From Streptomyces genisteinicus (GTDB lineage: Bacteria; Actinomycetota; Actinomycetes; Streptomycetales; Streptomycetaceae): a stretch of 64,000 nucleotides of DNA. The DNA lies in contig NZ_CP060825.1 of NCBI RefSeq assembly GCF_014489615.1, positions 1,109,001 to 1,173,000 on the forward strand, in the 5' to 3' direction. Shown in pieces: positions 46,717 through 55,300 of this stretch. Positions within the stretch are counted from its first letter, which is position 1. Every line of letters begins with the position of its first letter. A program made the translations under genes and the position numbers. The notes beneath the pieces are model-generated. The model did no database searches and was not told the origin of the DNA. It was given only the letters and a program-made list of their open reading frames with translations.

Positions 46717-47679
46717 CTACGACGGGACATCGCGCTCCAACTCGGGTGAGAGTGTCCCGATTCGGGTACAGGCGTCGATCACCGCCTGTTCCACGTCGTC
46801 CGGTTGGCGCCCCTCGGCCGCCGACTTCGCCAGCGCGAGGGCCGCGGTCTGCACCGTCAGCGCCCGTGCGGGGACCTCGAGTTGGGGCCAGGGGTCGTCG
46901 GTGTCCGGTACGGCGGGCCCGCCGGCGGCCGCGTACGCGCCCAGGAAGCGCCGCCAGATCGCCGGCGGCAGGATGCCCGCGGCGAACCAGGCGGCAGGGC
47001 GGGCGAGGTCCCAGGCCGGGTCCCCCAGGCCGAGGTCGTCCACGTCGATCAGCAGCCAGGGACCGCCGGGGACGGGATGGCGCACGAGCTGCCCGAGATG
47101 CAGGTCGCCGTGGCACAGGATCCGGTGGCGGCGGGCGTCGGCCTCGCCCCGGGCCCAGCCGGGCAGCCCCCGCCAGGCGCGGCGCACCCCCGCGGCCGCC
47201 GGATGGCCGGGGACCGAACCCTCCATCCTGGCCACCGCCGCCGCGGCCTTCAGCGGTCCGCGCATCGGCGGCAGCGGGCCGGGCAGGACGCGGGCGTCGA
47301 CGCGGTGCAGGCGGGCCAGGAGGACGGCGGTCTGCTCCCAGGGGGCGGCGTCGGGATCGCGCGGGTCGACCGGCAGCCCGTACGGCCAGGCGCTGAACGG
47401 CCGGCTCCCGGCGGTCGCGGCCGCCGGGAGAGGCAGCGGCGGCAGCAGGACCCCGTCGAGGGCGGGGTGGGCGGCGACGGCGATGCGCACCGCGTGGGCG
47501 CCGGGGTCCGTGCCGGTGGCGTGGGCCTTGGCGACCGCGTCGCCGTGTCGTACGACGGTGCCGTCGGGACGGTCGGCGAGGGTCACCGCGCCCTGGCCGC
47601 AGGCGGGACAGTTCGGCCGGGAGGAGTGGGCGGCGGCCTCGGCCACCTCCGTGAGGTGCCGTACGAGGGGGGCGGTCAC
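46717..47679 (-). CDS. Aminoglycoside phosphotransferase-fold protein
   Basis: A 320-residue protein with a kinase-like fold. The catalytic loop is ILCHGDLHLGQL and the metal-binding segment is LLIDVDDLGLGDPAWDLA. The N-terminal part (RPNCPACGQGAVTLAD) shows a pair of Cys. Such proteins phosphorylate small molecules (sugars, choline, antibiotics) but the substrate cannot be read off, and a resistance role is not implied. The start is a GTG. Confidence 0.85.
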   Translation of the reverse strand: MTAPLVRHLTEVAEAAAHSSRPNCPACGQGAVTLADRPDGTVVRHGDAVAKAHATGTDPGAHAVRIAVAAHPALDGVLLPPLPLPAAATAGSRPFSAWPYGLPVDPRDPDAAPWEQTAVLLARLHRVDARVLPGPLPPMRGPLKAAAAVARMEGSVPGHPAAAGVRRAWRGLPGWARGEADARRHRILCHGDLHLGQLVRHPVPGGPWLLIDVDDLGLGDPAWDLARPAAWFAAGILPPAIWRRFLGAYAAAGGPAVPDTDDPWPQLEVPARALTVQTAALALAKSAAEGRQPDDVEQAVIDACTRIGTLSPELERDVPS

Positions 47680-47748
47680 CAGGGGAGCCTATCCGCGCCG
47701 GGGCGGCGTCCGCGGCTCGTGGGCCCGGCCCTGCTCCGAACGCGCGAT

Positions 47749-47776
47749 GGCCGGTCAGCTCCCCAGCTGACCGGCC
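47749..47776 (-). terminator. Hairpin in the gap before the aminoglycoside phosphotransferase gene
   Basis: The stem GGCCGGTCAGCT/AGCTGACCGGCC (12 bp) with loop CCCC lies between the 60-aa gene and the phosphotransferase gene, both leftward. Confidence 0.6.
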
Positions 47777-47828
47777 AAACGCTGCCGTCCGCCGCACCCC
47801 CGTCCCCACGGGGCTGTTGGCCGGATGT

Positions 47829-47860
47829 CCCCGACCCGGACCGCTCTTCCGGGTCCGGGG
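47829..47860 (-). terminator. Terminator after the 60-aa membrane protein gene
   Basis: CCCCGACCCGGA pairs with TCCGGGTCCGGGG with one bulge and a 7-base loop, 7 bases past the stop. Confidence 0.55.
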
Positions 47861-47866
47861 CGCCTC

Positions 47867-48049
47867 TCAGCGCCCCAGCATCACGCCTACGGACGACGCC
47901 TGTGCGACCACCGCGTCCCAGCCGCCGAAGACGACCACCAGCAGTGCCGCGAGGGGAAGGACCATGGCCGTGGCCACCAGCGGGTGCCGGGTGCCTGACG
48001 GGCGGACGCCGAAACCGGCATATGCCTTGCGCGATGCGGTGTCCGCCAT
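47867..48049 (-). CDS. Small membrane protein, 60 aa
   Basis: A short open frame with ATG preceded by AGGAGAGGGACC, a good ribosome-binding site. The first 25 residues are polar (MADTASRKAYAGFGVRPSG), followed by one membrane helix (ATAMVLPLAALLVVVFGG). Function unknown. On the minus strand a TTGAGG, a 17-base spacer and TACTCG at about 48086-48114 may be its promoter. Confidence 0.75.
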   Translation of the reverse strand: MADTASRKAYAGFGVRPSGTRHPLVATAMVLPLAALLVVVFGGWDAVVAQASSVGVMLGR

Positions 48050-48250
48050 GGTCCCTCTCCTGTCGTGACTGGCAGCGGCGAGTGTCCGACCTCGGGGGAC
48101 GAGTACCGCACCCGCCGCTTGACCTCAACACTAGGGAGCCGGGGAGCCCCGGACGTCATGCCCGCGTACCGACTTCCGAGCCTCCCGGAGGATGAGCCCC
48201 GGGCCCCCGCGTACTCCCCTGGGTGGAGACGCGGCCGCCGGGGCCCCGGG

Positions 48251-48499
48251 TCATCCCTGAGGACGCGCGTGCTCGGAGTCGTCCTCCCGGTCGACCGGCT
48301 GCTCCACGAGGGCCAGGACACGGGTCGCCATGAAGCGCGCCGTGCGGACGACCGAGCCCGACCTCGTGACTTCGCTCACTTCGACCACCCCGCGCCGGAC
48401 CGCCGTCTCCACCCTCCGGCCCGCCCGGCTTGCCACCACTTCGTACGTGCGCGTCGTGTCGCCCGCGTCGACCACTATCTCCACACGGTCACCCTTCAC
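48251..48499 (-). CDS. Small hypothetical protein, 82 aa
   Basis: A beta-rich soluble protein starting at a GTG (VKGDRVEIVVDAGDTTRTYEV) preceded by AAGGGGG. Alternating Val/Arg strands (RRVETAVRRGVVEVSEVTRSG) are seen, and the C-terminus is acidic. I do not recognise a family. It is divergent from the Ser/Thr kinase gene. Confidence 0.7.
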   Translation of the reverse strand: MKGDRVEIVVDAGDTTRTYEVVASRAGRRVETAVRRGVVEVSEVTRSGSVVRTARFMATRVLALVEQPVDREDDSEHARPQG

Positions 48500-48729
48500 C
48501 GATCCAATCCCCCTTCTGCGACTGATCGTTGAGATCCGGCGCCGGATCAACGGCGCCGGACCGGGGCTCTGCTGACCACTCCTCAAGTCTCCCACCGGGC
48601 ACTGACAATCCATCCGAGCGCGAGGGCGCGGCCTATGAGCGCACACGCGCGGGGATACGTAAGCTGTGGCACGTCAGACCGATGACCGCGCAGCGGGGTG
48701 GGACCTCCCACCGAGGTAGGGGACGGACG

Positions 48730-49917
48730 ATGGCGATGATGCGGCTCCGGCGCGAGGACCCGCGTACCGTCGGCTCGTTCAGGCTGCACCGGCGGCTCGG
48801 AGCGGGCGGCATGGGCGTCGTCTACCTGGGCTCCGACCGGCGCGGGCAGCGGGTGGCGCTGAAGGTCATCCGGCCGGACCTCGCGGAGGACCAGGAGTTC
48901 CGTTCGCGGTTCGCCCGGGAGGTGTCGGCGGCGCGGCGGATCCGCGGCGGCTGCACCGCACGGCTGGTGGCCGCGGACCTGGAGGCGGACCGTCCGTGGT
49001 TCGCGACCCAGTACGTTCCCGGCCCCTCACTGCACGACAAGGTGGTCGAGGAGGGCCCCCTGCGGGCCTCCGACACGGCAGCGATCGGCGCGGCGCTCTC
49101 CGAGGGCCTGGTCGCGGTCCACGAGGCCGGGGTGGTGCACCGGGACCTGAAGCCGTCGAACATCCTGCTCTCCCCCAAGGGCCCCCGCATCATCGACTTC
49201 GGCATCGCCTGGGCTACCGGCGCGAGCACCCTCACCCACGTGGGGACCGCGGTCGGCTCGCCCGGCTTCCTCGCCCCCGAGCAGGTGCGCGGCGCGGCGG
49301 TCACCCCGGCGACGGACGTCTTCGCGCTCGGCGCGACCCTGGCGTACGCGGCGATGGGCGACTCGCCGTTCGGGCACGGCAGTTCCGAGGTCATGCTCTA
49401 CCGGGTGGTGCACGAGGAGCCGCAGCTGCACGGGGTGCACGACGCGCTCGCGCCGCTGGTGGCCGCGTGCCTGGCGAAGGACCCCGAGGAGCGGCCGAGC
49501 ACGCTCCAGCTGTCCATGCGGCTGAAGGAGATCGCCGCCCGGGAGGCGCAGGGGCTGCACGACCCCCGTCCCCCGGCGCAGCGGGACCGTGAGCGGGCGG
49601 AGCTGAGCCGGCCGACGGCCCGTTACACGGAGCGCTCCGAGCGCACCGAGCCCGCGGAGCGGCGCACGGGCGGGTCCTCGGGGCCCCGGCCCCAGTCCCC
49701 CGCGCGCACCGGCGGCGGGTCCCGGCCGCAGCAGCCGCGTGCCACCGGGCCCACGAACGGGCGCCGGGGCGGCACCCGGCCGGGTACGAGGCCGGGCCCG
49801 GCCTCCTCGACGGGCCGCCGGCCCGCCAATCCGCGTCTGCTGAGGCAGCGGATCGTGGTCTTCTTCGTGGTGACGCTGATCGTGGCGCTGGGGATCGCGG
49901 CCGCGCAGAAGCTGTAG
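48730..49917 (+). CDS. Eukaryotic-type Ser/Thr protein kinase
   Basis: A 395-residue membrane kinase. The glycine loop is LGAGGMGVVYLG, the catalytic Lys is in VALKVI, the catalytic loop is VVHRDLKPSNILL, the metal motif is IIDFGIAW, and the APE-like motif is FLAPEQ. After the kinase domain comes a low-complexity Arg/Pro/Gly/Thr linker (about 280-370), then a C-terminal membrane helix (IVVFFVVTLIVALGIAAA) with almost nothing outside. It therefore lacks PASTA domains and probably senses cytoplasmic or membrane signals. The ATG follows AGGGGACGGACG. Confidence 0.92.
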   Translation: MAMMRLRREDPRTVGSFRLHRRLGAGGMGVVYLGSDRRGQRVALKVIRPDLAEDQEFRSRFAREVSAARRIRGGCTARLVAADLEADRPWFATQYVPGPSLHDKVVEEGPLRASDTAAIGAALSEGLVAVHEAGVVHRDLKPSNILLSPKGPRIIDFGIAWATGASTLTHVGTAVGSPGFLAPEQVRGAAVTPATDVFALGATLAYAAMGDSPFGHGSSEVMLYRVVHEEPQLHGVHDALAPLVAACLAKDPEERPSTLQLSMRLKEIAAREAQGLHDPRPPAQRDRERAELSRPTARYTERSERTEPAERRTGGSSGPRPQSPARTGGGSRPQQPRATGPTNGRRGGTRPGTRPGPASSTGRRPANPRLLRQRIVVFFVVTLIVALGIAAAQKL

Positions 49918-50023
49918 AGCCGACCGGCGCGGGGGTCCCAGGGCGCCGGCGCGCGGCAGGACGGGGTGGGTCCCCGTGGGCCGGGTCCGGCGGACCGGCC
50001 GGGGTGGGCCGGCTCCGGGCGGG

Positions 50024-50842
50024 TCAGCCCGCGGGCCGTCCGGTGGCCACGGCGTAGAAGGCGACGGCCGCGGCGGCTCCGACGTTCAGCGAGTCGACGC
50101 CGTGGGCCATCGGGATGCGGACCAGGTCGTCGGCCGCGGCCATGGCCCGGGAGGACAGGCCGTCGCCCTCGGCGCCCAGCATGAGCGCCACCTTGTCCAG
50201 ACGGTGCGGGGCGATCTCGTCGAGCGGGACGGCCCGCTCGTCGGGAGTGAGGGCGAGCAGCCGGCAGCCGGCGTCCCGGACGGCGCCGAGCCCCTGCGGC
50301 CAGGCGCCGAGCCGCGCGTAGGGAACGGAGAACACGGCCCCCATGGAGACCTTCACCGACCGGCGGTACAGCGGGTCGGCGCAGTCCGGCGAGAGCAGGA
50401 CGGCGTCCATGCCGAGCGCGGCCGCGCTGCGGAAGATCGCGCCGATGTTGGTGTGGTCGTTGACCGCCTCCATCACGGCCACCCGGCGGGCCGTGCGCAG
50501 CAGGTCCGCCGGGTCCGGGAGGGGCTTGCGCTGCATGGACGCCAGCGCGCCCCGGTGCACGTGGTAGCCGGTGACGCGCTCGGCGAGGGCCGGCTCGACG
50601 ACGTGGACCGGGGCTTCGGCGGCGTCGATGACGTCGCGCATGGCGTCGGCCCACTTGGGCGTCAGCAGCATGGACCGCATCCGGTAGCCGGCGTCGGAGG
50701 CCCGGCGGATCACCTTCTCCCCCTCGGCGATGAACAGGCCCTCGGCGGGCTCGCGCCGGCGCCGCAGTTCGACGTCGGTGAGGCCGGTGTAGTCGGCCAG
50801 GCGCGGGTCGTCGGGGTCGTCGAGGGTGATGATCTCGGCCAC
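50024..50842 (-). CDS. TrmH-family (SPOUT) RNA methyltransferase
   Basis: A 272-residue AdoMet-dependent RNA 2'-O-methyltransferase. The N-terminal substrate-binding domain is followed by the SPOUT catalytic domain with motif 1 VNDHTNIGAIFRSAAALG, motif 2 ALMLGAEGDGLS and motif 3 VRIPMAHGVDSLNVGAAAAVAFY. Substrate (rRNA or tRNA) is not decidable here. The GTG start has only a weak purine-rich leader. Confidence 0.92.
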   Translation of the reverse strand: MAEIITLDDPDDPRLADYTGLTDVELRRRREPAEGLFIAEGEKVIRRASDAGYRMRSMLLTPKWADAMRDVIDAAEAPVHVVEPALAERVTGYHVHRGALASMQRKPLPDPADLLRTARRVAVMEAVNDHTNIGAIFRSAAALGMDAVLLSPDCADPLYRRSVKVSMGAVFSVPYARLGAWPQGLGAVRDAGCRLLALTPDERAVPLDEIAPHRLDKVALMLGAEGDGLSSRAMAAADDLVRIPMAHGVDSLNVGAAAAVAFYAVATGRPAG

Positions 50843-50916
50843 GGTCTGCTCTCTCGGTGGTGCGGTCCAAGGGGCGGCCGGTGCGGCGGCCGCCCGGGGG
50901 GGGGCGGGACGGCCGT

Positions 50917-52146
50917 TCAGGGAAGGGTCGGCACACCCACGCCGACGACGTCGCCGACGACGATGACGGCCGGGGGCCGCACCTCCTCGGCGCGCACGGT
51001 CTCGGCGACGGTCGCCAGGGTGGCGTCCACCCGGCGCTGGGCGGCGGTGGTGCCCTCCTGCACCAGGGCGACCCGGGTGGCGGGGTCCTTGCCGTGGGAG
51101 ACGAGAGCCGCGGCGATGGCGCCGATCTTGTCCACGCCCATGAGGATCACGAGGGTGCCGCGCAGCCGGGCGAGGGACTGCCAGTCCACCAGGGAGCGCG
51201 GGTCGTCGGGCGCCACGTGGCCGCTGACCACGGTGAACTCGTGGGCGACGCCCCGGTGGGTGACGGGGATGCCGGCGGCCGAGGGCACCGAGATCGAGCT
51301 GGAGATGCCCGGCACGACCGTGCAGGGGATGCCGGCCTCGGCGAGCGCCTGGGCCTCCTCCATGCCGCGGCCGAAGACGTACGGGTCGCCGCCCTTGAGG
51401 CGGACGACGGACCTGCCCGCCTTGGCGTGCTCGACGAGGGCGTTGTTGATCGCCTCCTGGGCCATGAACCGGCCGTAGGGGATCTTGGCCGCGTCGATCA
51501 CCTCGACGTGCGGCGGCAGTTCGTCCAGCAGGTCGCGCGGTCCGAGCCGGTCGGCGATGACGACGTCCGCCTCGGCGAGCAGCCGACGGCCGCGCACGGT
51601 GATCAGGTCGGGGTCGCCGGGGCCGCCGCCGACCAGGGCGACGGACGGGGTCCTGGCGCGGACGTGGGGGGCGGCGATGCTGCCCTCGCGCAGCCCTTCG
51701 ACGATGGCGTCGCGCACGGCAGCGGAGCGGCGCGGGTCGCGGCCGGTGAGCACGGCCACGGTGACGCCCTCGCTGCGGCCGGTGGCGGGCGTCCACGCGG
51801 TGGCGGCCTCGGCGTCGTCGCTGCGGACGCACCAGATCCGGGACCGTTCGGCCTCGGCGGAGGCGCGGGCGTTGGCCTCCGTGTCACCGGTCGCGACGAG
51901 GACGTACCAGGACTCCGCGAGGTCGCCCTCCTCGTACCGCCGCCGGGTCCAGCGGATCTCGCCGGCCTCGGCCATGGCCTCGACGGACGGTGTCGCCGAC
52001 GGGGAGACGAGTACGACGTCGGCACCCGCGGCGACCAGGGCGGGCAGACGGCGCTGGGCGACCTGGCCGCCGCCGATGACGACGACGCGCCGGCCGGACA
52101 GGCGCAGGCCGACGGGGTACGCGGGGTGCTCGGCGGGCTCGGGCAT
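50917..52146 (-). CDS. Uroporphyrinogen-III C-methyltransferase fused to a precorrin-2 dehydrogenase-like domain
   Basis: A 409-residue bifunctional enzyme of CysG type. The N-terminal part (about 1-160) has the NAD-binding motif VVVIGGGQVAQRRLPALV of precorrin-2 dehydrogenase/ferrochelatase. The C-terminal part (about 165-409) is a SUMT methylase with VALVGGGPGDPDLITVRG, ADRLGPRDLLDEL and VRLKGGDPYVFGRG. It makes precorrin-2 and possibly sirohaem. It neighbours cobT and cobL and could feed both. A nine-G run lies just beyond its end (50896-50904). Confidence 0.93.
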   Translation of the reverse strand: MPEPAEHPAYPVGLRLSGRRVVVIGGGQVAQRRLPALVAAGADVVLVSPSATPSVEAMAEAGEIRWTRRRYEEGDLAESWYVLVATGDTEANARASAEAERSRIWCVRSDDAEAATAWTPATGRSEGVTVAVLTGRDPRRSAAVRDAIVEGLREGSIAAPHVRARTPSVALVGGGPGDPDLITVRGRRLLAEADVVIADRLGPRDLLDELPPHVEVIDAAKIPYGRFMAQEAINNALVEHAKAGRSVVRLKGGDPYVFGRGMEEAQALAEAGIPCTVVPGISSSISVPSAAGIPVTHRGVAHEFTVVSGHVAPDDPRSLVDWQSLARLRGTLVILMGVDKIGAIAAALVSHGKDPATRVALVQEGTTAAQRRVDATLATVAETVRAEEVRPPAVIVVGDVVGVGVPTLP

Positions 52147-52284
52147 GGCGGTGCGGCTCCTCGTGCGGGTGGTGCGTGAGCGGGGCCGCTGCGGCGGTGG
52201 AGCGGCTGATGGGGACGCCAGGGCCGTAGGGGCCGGCCTGGTCACCAGGGTACGGTCCGCCGTCGGCGGCGCCTCGCCCGGCAA

Positions 52285-52318
52285 GGCGCCGTCCGGCCCG
52301 GCGGGGCCGGACGGCGCC
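52285..52318 (-). terminator. Terminator after the bluB-cobT fusion gene
   Basis: A perfect 15-bp stem (GGCGCCGTCCGGCCC and its complement) with a 4-base loop lies 5 bases past the stop. Confidence 0.85.
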
Positions 52319-52323
52319 CGGGG

Positions 52324-55300
52324 CTACTTCTCCGTGACGCCGGCCGAGTCGAACGTCGCCACCTCGTGCATGGCGCGGGCCGCGCTCTGCACGATCGGGA
52401 GCGCCAGCAGGGCGCCCGTGCCCTCGCCGAGGCGCAGGTCGAGGTCGACCAGCGGGCGGAGCCCGAGCTTGCCGAGGGCGGCCACATGGCCGGGCTCGGC
52501 GCTGCGGTGACCCGCGATGCACGCGGCCAGCGCCTCGGGGGCGATGGCGCGGGCGACGAGCGCGGCGGCCCCGGTGCTGACGCCGTCGAGGATCACGGGG
52601 GTGCGCAGCGAGGCGCCGCCGAGGATCAGGCCGACCAGCGCGCAGTGCTCCAGGCCGCCGACCGCCGCGAGGACTCCGACGGGGTCGGCGGGGTCGGGGC
52701 GGTGCAGTTCGAGGGCGCGGCGCACCACGTCGACCTTGCGGGCGTGCATCGCGTCGTTGATGCCGGTGCCCCGGCCGGTGATCTCCGCCGGGTCCGCGCC
52801 GGTGTAGACGGAGATCAGGGCGGCGGACGCGGTGGTGTTGGCGATGCCCATCTCGCCGGTGAGCAGCGCCTTGTTCCCGGCGGCCACCAGGTCGCGGGCG
52901 GTCTCGATGCCGACCTCGATCGCGGCGCACACCTCGTCGCGGCTGAGCGCGGGGCCGGTGGTGAAGTCGGCCGTGCCGGCGCGGACCTTGCGGGGCAGCA
53001 GACCGGGCGTGGCGGGCAGGTCGGCGGCAACGCCGACGTCGATGACGCAGACCTCGGCGCCGACCTGGCCGGCGAAGGCGTTGCAGACCGCTCCCCCGCC
53101 GAGGAAGTTGGCGACCATCTGGCCGGTGACCTCCTGGGGCCAGGCGGTGACGCCCTGGGCGTGCACCCCGTGGTCCCCCGCGAAGATCGCGACGGCGGCG
53201 GGCTCCGGGACCGGCGGCGGGCACATCCGGGACAGGCCGCTGAGCTGTGCGGAGATGATCTCCAGCATGCCGAGCGCGCCGGACGGCTTGGTCATCCGCT
53301 TCTGGCGCTCCCACGCCTCGCCGAGCGCCTTGGCGTCCAGGGGGCGGATGCCGGCGACCGTCTCCTGGAGCAGGTCGTGCGGCTCCTCGCCGGGCAGGGC
53401 ACGGCGGCCGTACGTCTCCTCGTGGACGACCCAGGAGAGCGGGCGGCGCTTGGACCAGCCGGCCTGCAGCAGCTCCGGCTCCTCCGGGAACTCGTCGACG
53501 TAGCCGACGCAGAGGTACGCCACCACTTCGAGGTGGTCGGGCAGGCCGAGGGTGCGGACCATCTCGCGCTCGTCGAAGAAGGAGACCCAGCCGACCCCGA
53601 GGCCCTCGGCACGGGCGGCGAGCCAGAGGTTCTCCACGGCGAGCGCCGAGGAGTAGGGCGCCATCTGCGGCTGGGTGTGCCGGCCGAGGGTGTGGCGGCC
53701 GCCGCGGGTGGGGTCGGCGGTGACGACGATGTTGACCGGGGTGTCGAGTATGGCCTCGATCTTCAGTTCCTTGAACTGCTTGGCCCGGCCCTTGGGCAGC
53801 GACTTGGCGTACGCCTCGCGCTGGCGCTGGGCGAGTTCGTGCATCGTGCGGCGGGTCTCCGCCGAGCGGATGACGACGAAGTCCCACGGCTGCGAGTGGC
53901 CCACGCTGGGCGCGGTGTGCGCGGCCTCCAGGACGCGCAGCAGCACCTCGTGCGGGATCGGGTCGCTGCGGAAGCCGTTGCGGATGTCGCGGCGTTCGCG
54001 CATGACGCGCAGCACGGCCTCGCGCTCGGCGTCGTCGTAGCCGGGGGCGGGCGGACCGGCGGGCTCGGCCGCCTCCTCTGCCTCCGGCAGGGCGGGGGCG
54101 GCGGCCTCCGGCTGGGCGGGGGCGGCGTCGGCGGCGGGCTCCGGCTGCGGGGCGGGCGCGGCAGCGGCGGCCTGCGGCTCGGCGGGGGGCTCGGCGGCAG
54201 CCTGCGGCTCGGCGGCCACGGGAGCGGAGTGCGCGGGGGCGGTCTCCGGCTGCGGGGCGGACGCGGTCGCGTCGGCGGCTTCCGGCTGCGGGGTGGTCCC
54301 GTCGGCAACGGGAACGGCCTCCGGCTGCGGGAAGGGCTCCGCGGGGGCCTCGGCTGCCGCCGGCGCGACGGCGGGGGCCGCCTCCGCGAGCGGCTGCGCG
54401 GGGGCCACGGGAGCGGCTTCGGCGGCCACGGGCTCCGGGACCGCCTCCGGCTGCGGGGCGGTCTCCACGGGAGGCTCGGCGGCCTCGGGCGCGTCGGCGG
54501 TCGCGGGGACGGTCTCCGCAGGCGCGGTCTCCGGCTCCGCGACGGCCTCTGCGACGGCCTCCGCGACAGCCGGCTCCGCGGGAACGGCCTCCGGCTGCGG
54601 GGCGGCCTCCACGGGAGGCTCGGCGGCCTCGGGGGCGCCGACTGCCTCGGGCGCCGGGGCCGGCGCTTCGGCGGCGACCGGCGGCGCGGGGTCGGGTGCG
54701 GGCTGCTCCGGCAGGAGGACCTGCTGCACCGGCTCCTCGGGCGCCTCCGCGGGGACGGCCTGCGGCTCGGCGGGCGCGGCGACGGGCTCCGCGACGGCCG
54801 CGGGGGCCCCGGGGGCGGGCTCCGGCTGAGCGGGGGCATCGGGAGCGACGGCCTGCGCCCCTGCGGGGGCCGGGTCCTGCTCCGCGACGGCCGCGGGCGC
54901 CCCGGGGGCGGTGCCGTCGGCGTCGCCGTGGCGCGGCGCGGGCACGCCGGCCTCCGCCACGGCCGGGTCCACCGGTTCCGCGGGCGGCTGAGGGACGACC
55001 GTTTCTGCGGCCTGCGCCTCCTGCTGCGGCGGCTGCGGGTCCCAGGGAGCTCCCGCCTGCGGCGGGATCTCGCCGAGCTGCGGTCCTGGCAGTTCGGCGG
55101 CGGCCGCCTCGCGCGGCACGTCGAGGTACTCGACACCCGTGGTCGCCTGCTGGGCCGCGGGGGCGGTGCGCGTCTGCGCCGGGTGCGGCGGCACACCCGC
55201 CGGTCCCCGGTCGGCGAGTGAGCGCACCACACCGCTGTTCGCCTCGGGCACGGGCGGGCCCATGTGCAGGGGCCGGCGTGCCGGGGGCGGCGTCGGCATG

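Noticed and set aside
46717..47679. Aminoglycoside resistance gene
   Set aside because: The kinase-like fold is shared by many small-molecule kinases. Nothing in the sequence or neighbourhood points to antibiotic substrates.
50896..50904. Nine-G run as a phase-variation tract
   Set aside because: It lies outside genes, beyond the methyltransferase stop, and such runs are common by chance in this composition. It may also be a sequencing-error site.
52366..55221. A 950-codon plus-strand open frame opposite the BluB-CobT gene
   Set aside because: Repeats of Gly, Leu and Arg mirror the Pro/Ala repeats of the real gene. The minus-strand frame has BluB and CobT motifs.
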